DNA of 64,000 bases. Source: Portunus trituberculatus (taxonomy: Eukaryota > Arthropoda > Malacostraca > Decapoda > Portunidae). The notes beneath the pieces were generated by a model. The model worked only from the letters and a program-made list of their open reading frames with translations. It searched no databases and was not told the DNA's origin. Numbering within the stretch: position 1 is the first letter of the stretch; each line of letters starts with the position of its first letter. The position numbers and the translations under genes are program-made. The stretch is taken from assembly GCF_017591435.1 (NCBI RefSeq), contig NC_059299.1, forward strand, positions 6,348,480-6,412,479, in the 5' to 3' direction. Shown piece by piece: positions 58,052-64,000 of this stretch.

Positions 58052-58085
<34 letters not shown>

Positions 58086-58395
58086 CTCTTTCCTGTCAGC
58101 ATTGGGACGAAAACTAAAGAATCTAAGCAATTATAATCAAACAAAAGACAGTCGAACCCTACGTTTATACACCACATTCACAAACGCATTAATTAACTAA
58201 GGTGTGTACGAAGAGAGATCACATTCCACGTACTGTATTTTTGCTCTCTTTCCTGTCAGCAGACGAAAAAATAAAGAATCTAAGCAATTATCAATAAACA
58301 AAAGGCGATTGAACCCCACGTCTTCACAGCACATTCATAGACGCTTTAATCAACCAAGGTACGAAGAGGGATCACATTCCAAGCACTGTGTAAAG
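57953..58395. repeat. Tandem array, three units of about 157-182 bp
   Basis: AATAAACAAAAGACGATCGA (and variants) at 57953, 58135 and 58292, followed by ACACCACATTCACARACGC and GAAGAGAGATCACATTCCA. The first unit is lengthened by a 32-bp poly(T) at 58051-58082. Confidence 0.88.
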
Positions 58396-59180
58396 ATATA
58401 ATCACACTGGTCCCTGCCCCTCTTCACTACACCACGAGGAGTAGAGAGAGAAAAAAAAATCATAAATAAATCAAGGTGACACATGAAACGCACGAAAATT
58501 GACCTGTGCACCGAACCATTAGCACTTCATTAGGCGCCAGACAAGAGAGGGACGGACCGAAAACATACAGGCGTGAGATTAAAATATATAGCAAACCAGG
58601 CTCTCGTTTTCCTCGCTGTACTCATCGAGGGACGGACTCTGATAAGTGTGAACGGCGCCTTGACACGTGACGCACCATTTAAAAAAACAAACTTTGGAGA
58701 CGAACAAATAAGCAAGCGACATTGATGCAGGGAGAGGGAGAGAGACGAAGAGAGAGATGGTTGAAGAGAGGAGGGGAGATGCGAAGATGCGGTAGGGATG
58801 GACTGCAGCAGGAGGAGGAGAAGGAGGAAGAAGAAGAGGAGGAGGGGAAAAAAGAGAAAGGAGGATCTGACCGCAACTCTGAAGAGGGAAAAGTAAAAAG
58901 AAAAATACCAGATATGAACTAGACCGGAGAGGAATGAATGCCATCTATTGAGAGAACAAGGGAGGGGAAGAAAGAAATAAACAGACAGATAGGCAGACAA
59001 AGAGAGGCAGGAGAAGACAAGTATAAACGAAACAATAGACTAAACCCATGAAAAGAAAAGGGAGACACAAAATACACAAGAAATAAGAGAAAAAGAAAAG
59101 AAATACTTGGACACTAATGATAGCAAAAAAAAATGAAAGATAAGATAAAAAGACAATATGAAAAAAAGAGGAAGAAGAAG
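58396..59180. other. Intergenic purine-rich sequence
   Basis: 58500-58700 is complex single-copy. 58725-58900 is A/G-rich with GGA triplets. 58960-59180 is A-rich. No gene. Confidence 0.45.
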
Positions 59181-59184
59181 AAAA

Positions 59185-59371
59185 AACAACAACAACAACA
59201 ACAACAACAACCACAACAACAAGAGGTATTCAGAAAAGATGATGATTAATGAAGAATAAGGAGGGATTAAGAAAGGACTACACACACACACACACACACA
59301 CGTCGAGACAGGAGGAAGCAAGCGTGAAATAGAATCAATATTGCAACACTGTGCTTCTTCTGCTTCACACA

Positions 59372-59431
<60 letters not shown>

Positions 59432-59597
59432 GGGAAGTGATGTATCGTAGGAGGAAATAGAAGGGGAGAAGGGAAACTACAAAGAAATGAGGGGAAAAGG
59501 GAAAGGGAAAGGGAAAAGCGATAAGAGTTTTTTTTTCCCCTTTTTTTTCTCTGTTTATCGTTCCCGTATGTGTCCTCTTGTTCGTTCAGCTGGTAAA

Positions 59598-59640
<43 letters not shown>

Positions 59641-59663
59641 TAGAATCTCACCTGAGTTCCGTT

Positions 59664-59700
<37 letters not shown>

Positions 59701-60060
59701 CATTCCGTTCTTCTTTTGGCATGGTTCTTATTTATCTCTTCTTCTGTTGTCTCTTTTCTTCTTCTTCTTCTTCTCCTTCTTCTTCTTCTTTAAAGTGTCA
59801 TTTCTTCTTTTGTACTTTTTGTTGTCTTCTTTCTTCCTCACATTTATCTTTCTCTCTCTTTCTCCCAGCACATCCGTTTTTGTTTTTAGTATGTAGTTTA
59901 CAAGAGCAGGAGGAGGAGGAGGAAGAGGAGGAGGAGGAGGAGGAGAGGGTGGTGGTGGTGGTGGTAGTGGTGGTGGTGGTTGAATTAATGGAGATGGTTT
60001 CCTTCCTTGGTTACGACGAAGAGGAGGAGGAGGAGGAGGAGGAGGAGGAGGTGGTAGTGA
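59185..60060. repeat. Microsatellite cluster: CAA, CA, GA, TTG, GGA, GGT
   Basis: (CAA)n at 59185-59222, (CA)n at 59281-59302, 59367-59389 and 59599-59638, (GA)n at 59389-59424, (TTG)n at 59668-59700, TTC at 59756-59790, and GGA/GGT at 59907-59980 and 60018-60055. Confidence 0.9.
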
Positions 60061-60946
60061 TCTGGTTTCTCTCACCTCTCCACCTTTTACATCTTCAAAC
60101 ACTCCTCTGGATTTCTCTTCAGACTCCTCTTATTCCTCTTTTTCTTCTGATCTTCTCTTCTTCTCTCCTTATCTTCGAAAGTTTGCTGGTTGAGACTTGC
60201 TTCCGTTCAGTTTCTTGCGAGTTTTTCCTCTTCCTTATTCTTCCTTTCTTCTTCTCTTCTTCGTTTTCTATTATTTTTAGAGGTCTTCTTGTGGTTTGTC
60301 AAATTAATTCATTTTTCATTCTATTCTTCACTTTTTTTCATTATTTTCTCTTCCTTTCTTCTTTCTTGTCTTCTTCGCTTCCCGTCACTTCCAACACTCC
60401 ATCTTCTTCATCTTCATCTTCTCTCCCTTCTTCCCTCCATTCTTCTTAACTTTCCTCTTACGTATCCCTCCTGCAGCAGCACCTCCAGGAGAAACAACAT
60501 AATCTTCCTCTTCTTCCTCCTCCACCTCCTCCTCCTCCTCCTCCTCCTCCGCCTCCAGCACCTCTTCCTCTTTACTAACTTTTCGCTGCATGTTGTCCTA
60601 CTTCTGCAGATCTTGTACTCCTCCTCCTCCTCCTCCTCCTCCTTCAGGGTGAGGCAGGAGTCCCCTCAGCTGCCTCGGCCCGACAGACTACTGGCCGTCT
60701 TTCTGCCCTGTAGCTCCCTATATGTGACTCCTCCCCTCATTCCCCTTGTTACTGCCAATTGTGAGGGGAAGGGAGGGTGCCGCTGCTCGTATTCTTCCCC
60801 TCTTGCTGCCCTCTGTCTGTTCCCTCTCCCCCCCCCGACCTTCTTCCCTCTTCTTCCTTCTCTTTTTATCTCTCGTCTCTTTTTTTTGTGTGTGTGTCTT
60901 TTCAGTGTGTTTCTTTTTGCATTAGTTTGTGTTCGTTTGTGTGCTT

Positions 60947-60990
<44 letters not shown>

Positions 60991-61575
60991 ATGTGTGTAT
61001 GTGTGTGTGTTATTCCGCGCTTCCTTTGTCCTACTCCTCCCTGTCTCTTCTCTCTCTCACTCTCTCACTCTCCCTCCCTACCCTATGCCCTGTACCCTCA
61101 TCTCTCTTTCCATCTCTCCCCTCTCTTCCCCTCTCTCCCACACCCGCAAGCTGCCTTCCGTACCCTCTTTCTCTCCCCTCTTCCTCCCTCCTTCCCTCCG
61201 TGACCACCACTCCCGCCTCTCCCGCACCTTTTCTAATTCCCCTCACTCTCCCCTCTCCTCCCTTCCCCTCACTTACTCATATATCCTCTGTTCCTCCCTT
61301 TACCCCTTTCCCCTCCTCTCCCTACACGTGTCTCCAGTCTCCTCTTCCTTCTCTCCCCTCTCTTCCCTCTCTTTCTCTCTCACTTACCCTCAGTTTTCCC
61401 CTCTTGTGGTGGGCAAAATACCCTCTTTCTCTCTCTCTCCCTCTCTTTCTCTCTCTCTGTCTCTCTCGTCTAGGGTTACTTGAACTCCCATAGGGGCAGT
61501 GTGTGGTGTAATTACGTTTTCATCATGTTATTATTGTTATTGTTCTTTTCATTTTTGTTTTATATATTTGTTTTG
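60061..61575. repeat. Pyrimidine-rich region with TCC, CT and GT repeats
   Basis: C/T-rich over most of its length. (TCC)n at 60519-60550 and 60619-60642, (CT)n at 60951-60982 and (GT)n to 61010. 60645-60740 is a less biased stretch (RVRQESPQLPRPDRLLAVFL in one frame) preceded by CTCCTTCAG. It might be an exon, but there is no partner exon or recognisable family. Confidence 0.6.
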
Positions 61576-62759
<1,184 letters not shown>

Positions 62760-62764
<5 letters not shown>

Positions 62765-63036
62765 TTATTCGCACAAATTGAGGAATAATGGTCTTCTTTT
62801 ATAGTTTCATACCATTTCATATAAAACTCCTCCAAGGCTCCTCTCAAGAATTGGTTGGCCAAAGTCACGTTTATTTGGGGAAAGTGACCTAAAGAATCTG
62901 AAAATTGTGGTTATTATTTCACTCTTCTCATTTTTGTTTTGTTTTTATCGTTTGTGTATTTTTTTTTTTATTTTGCGTGTTTTATCATTTGTTATTAATT
63001 TGTCGTTGTTGTTTTTTTCGTCGTTTTTGTTCCTGT

Positions 63037-63088
<52 letters not shown>

Positions 63089-63205
63089 GATAGACAAACA
63101 GACAGACAGACAGACAGAGAGAGACATACATACAGACAGACAGACAGACTCAGAATATTTTATATAAAGTATCATAAAGAACCACTAAAGAAATGCCTAA
63201 AGGAA

Positions 63206-63257
<52 letters not shown>

Positions 63258-63300
63258 TACAGACAGACAGACAGACACACATACAGACAGACACACAGAC
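62760..63300. repeat. Spacer, then GA, GACA and CA tracts
   Basis: 62760-63040 is AT-rich without genes. (GA)n at 63043-63070 then (GACA)n to 63150, (CA)n at 63209-63255 and more (GACA)n to 63300. Confidence 0.85.
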
Positions 63301-63539
63301 GAGTAGGCAGGCGAAGTTATCATTAGCTACATTAAGACACTTTTCAGCTCCTTATCGGAAGAGAGTCGAGTGTTGGCCAGAAGTGAACATTCCTCAACGC
63401 AACATTTAAACCACCACAGAAAAAAAATAAGGGTAAAAAAGATTCATTTCCACCTGTAAGACAAGAATACGCTAGAGTTTAAGATCTCAACTTACGCACA
63501 GAGAGGTTAGGTATACTATCTTTCACTTCATCTTTTTTT

Positions 63540-64000
63540 TCATTTTTTTATCCATTTTCTATTCTTACTTTCTCCTTATCTTTCCACCTATTCATCTTTA
63601 TTTTTTTCTATTTTTTTTCTGTCCTCTATTCTTACTCTTCATTCGTTCTATTTTTTTTTTTATTTCAATTCTTACGGTTTCTTCTTATCTTTCCACCTAT
63701 TCATCTATATTTTTTCTATTTTTTTTCTGTCCTCTATTCTTACTCTTCAATTGTTCTGTCTATTTTTTTTTTATTTCAATTCTTACTGTTTCCTCTTATC
63801 GTTCAGCCTCCCTATCTTTTTTTTTTCATTTCATTTCTCTATCTGTCTTCTGTTCTTATTCCTTCCCTTTATCGTTTTAGCCGTCTATCTTTCTTTCTTC
63901 TACCTATTTTGTATTCTTACTCTTTCCCTTTATTTTTTACCTGTCTATCCTTTTTTCTTTCATTTTCCCATCTTCTATTCTTACTCTTTTTCTTTTACTG
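63540..64000. repeat. T-rich tandem array, about 110-bp unit, to the window end
   Basis: CTTATCTTTCCACCTATTCA at 63575 and 63684, a diverged copy at 63795, and weaker copies after. TCTGTCCTCTATTCTTACTC recurs between them. Confidence 0.75.

Noticed and set aside
59487..60449. 320-residue open frame
   Set aside because: Runs through CA, TTG, TTC, GGA and GGT microsatellites. It has no domain and no splice-bounded core.

Overview
This window reads as nuclear DNA of a decapod crustacean, probably a crab or a close relative. The evidence is a GT-AG intron-rich gene for an animal peroxisomal enzyme, tRNA-derived SINEs of a type I associate with decapods (from memory, not searched), several families of short inverted-repeat transposons, and an extreme load of simple repeats: (CT)n, (GT)n, GGA, GTA, TTG and TA tracts, many over 60 bp. 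There is no bacterial or viral gene content. Nearly all long open frames are translations of simple repeats.

Two protein genes and one tRNA gene can be supported. (1) 8858-18226, plus strand: nine exons of a peroxisomal sarcosine/pipecolate oxidase (PIPOX family). It has a Rossmann FAD motif, the HSRGSSHGQTRIIR block, the covalent-flavin Cys in ETCLYT, GFSGTGFK, and a C-terminal SKM peroxisomal signal. The short first exon with the start codon was not found, and exon 2 as assembled carries a one-base deletion in a T run at 8937-8939. (2) 31688-39554, minus strand, with a TATA promoter near 40700 and a non-coding first exon at 40644-40670: a five-coding-exon gene for a 324-residue secreted Thr-rich protein that I do not recognise. 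(3) 42264-42335, minus strand: an intact tRNA-Cys(GCA) with a pol III terminator. The two protein genes converge across about 13.5 kb.

Layout: 1-8850 holds a SINE pair, simple repeats, a foldback element and a LINE tail. 8858-18226 is the oxidase gene, whose introns carry tandem arrays, a SINE, a TTAA MITE and a minisatellite made of tRNA A boxes. 18227-31687 is intergenic with MITEs and some complex AT-rich single-copy islands. 31688-40704 is the secreted-protein gene and its promoter, with a MITE cluster and minisatellites in its introns. 40705-64000 is intergenic apart from tRNA-Cys, with many local tandem duplications (units of 90-270 bp), LINE tails, a nested MITE and very dense microsatellites.

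The most notable patterns are a family of 11 short TTAA-flanked, piggyBac-type MITEs (about 205 bp) with a readable empty site; microsatellites acting directly as splice-site sequence, including complementary (CT)n/(GA)n tracts on both sides of one exon; a nested MITE; and a minisatellite grown from a SINE promoter box. The unknown Thr-rich secreted protein is the best candidate for something undescribed. I saw no operon-like or defence-type system.
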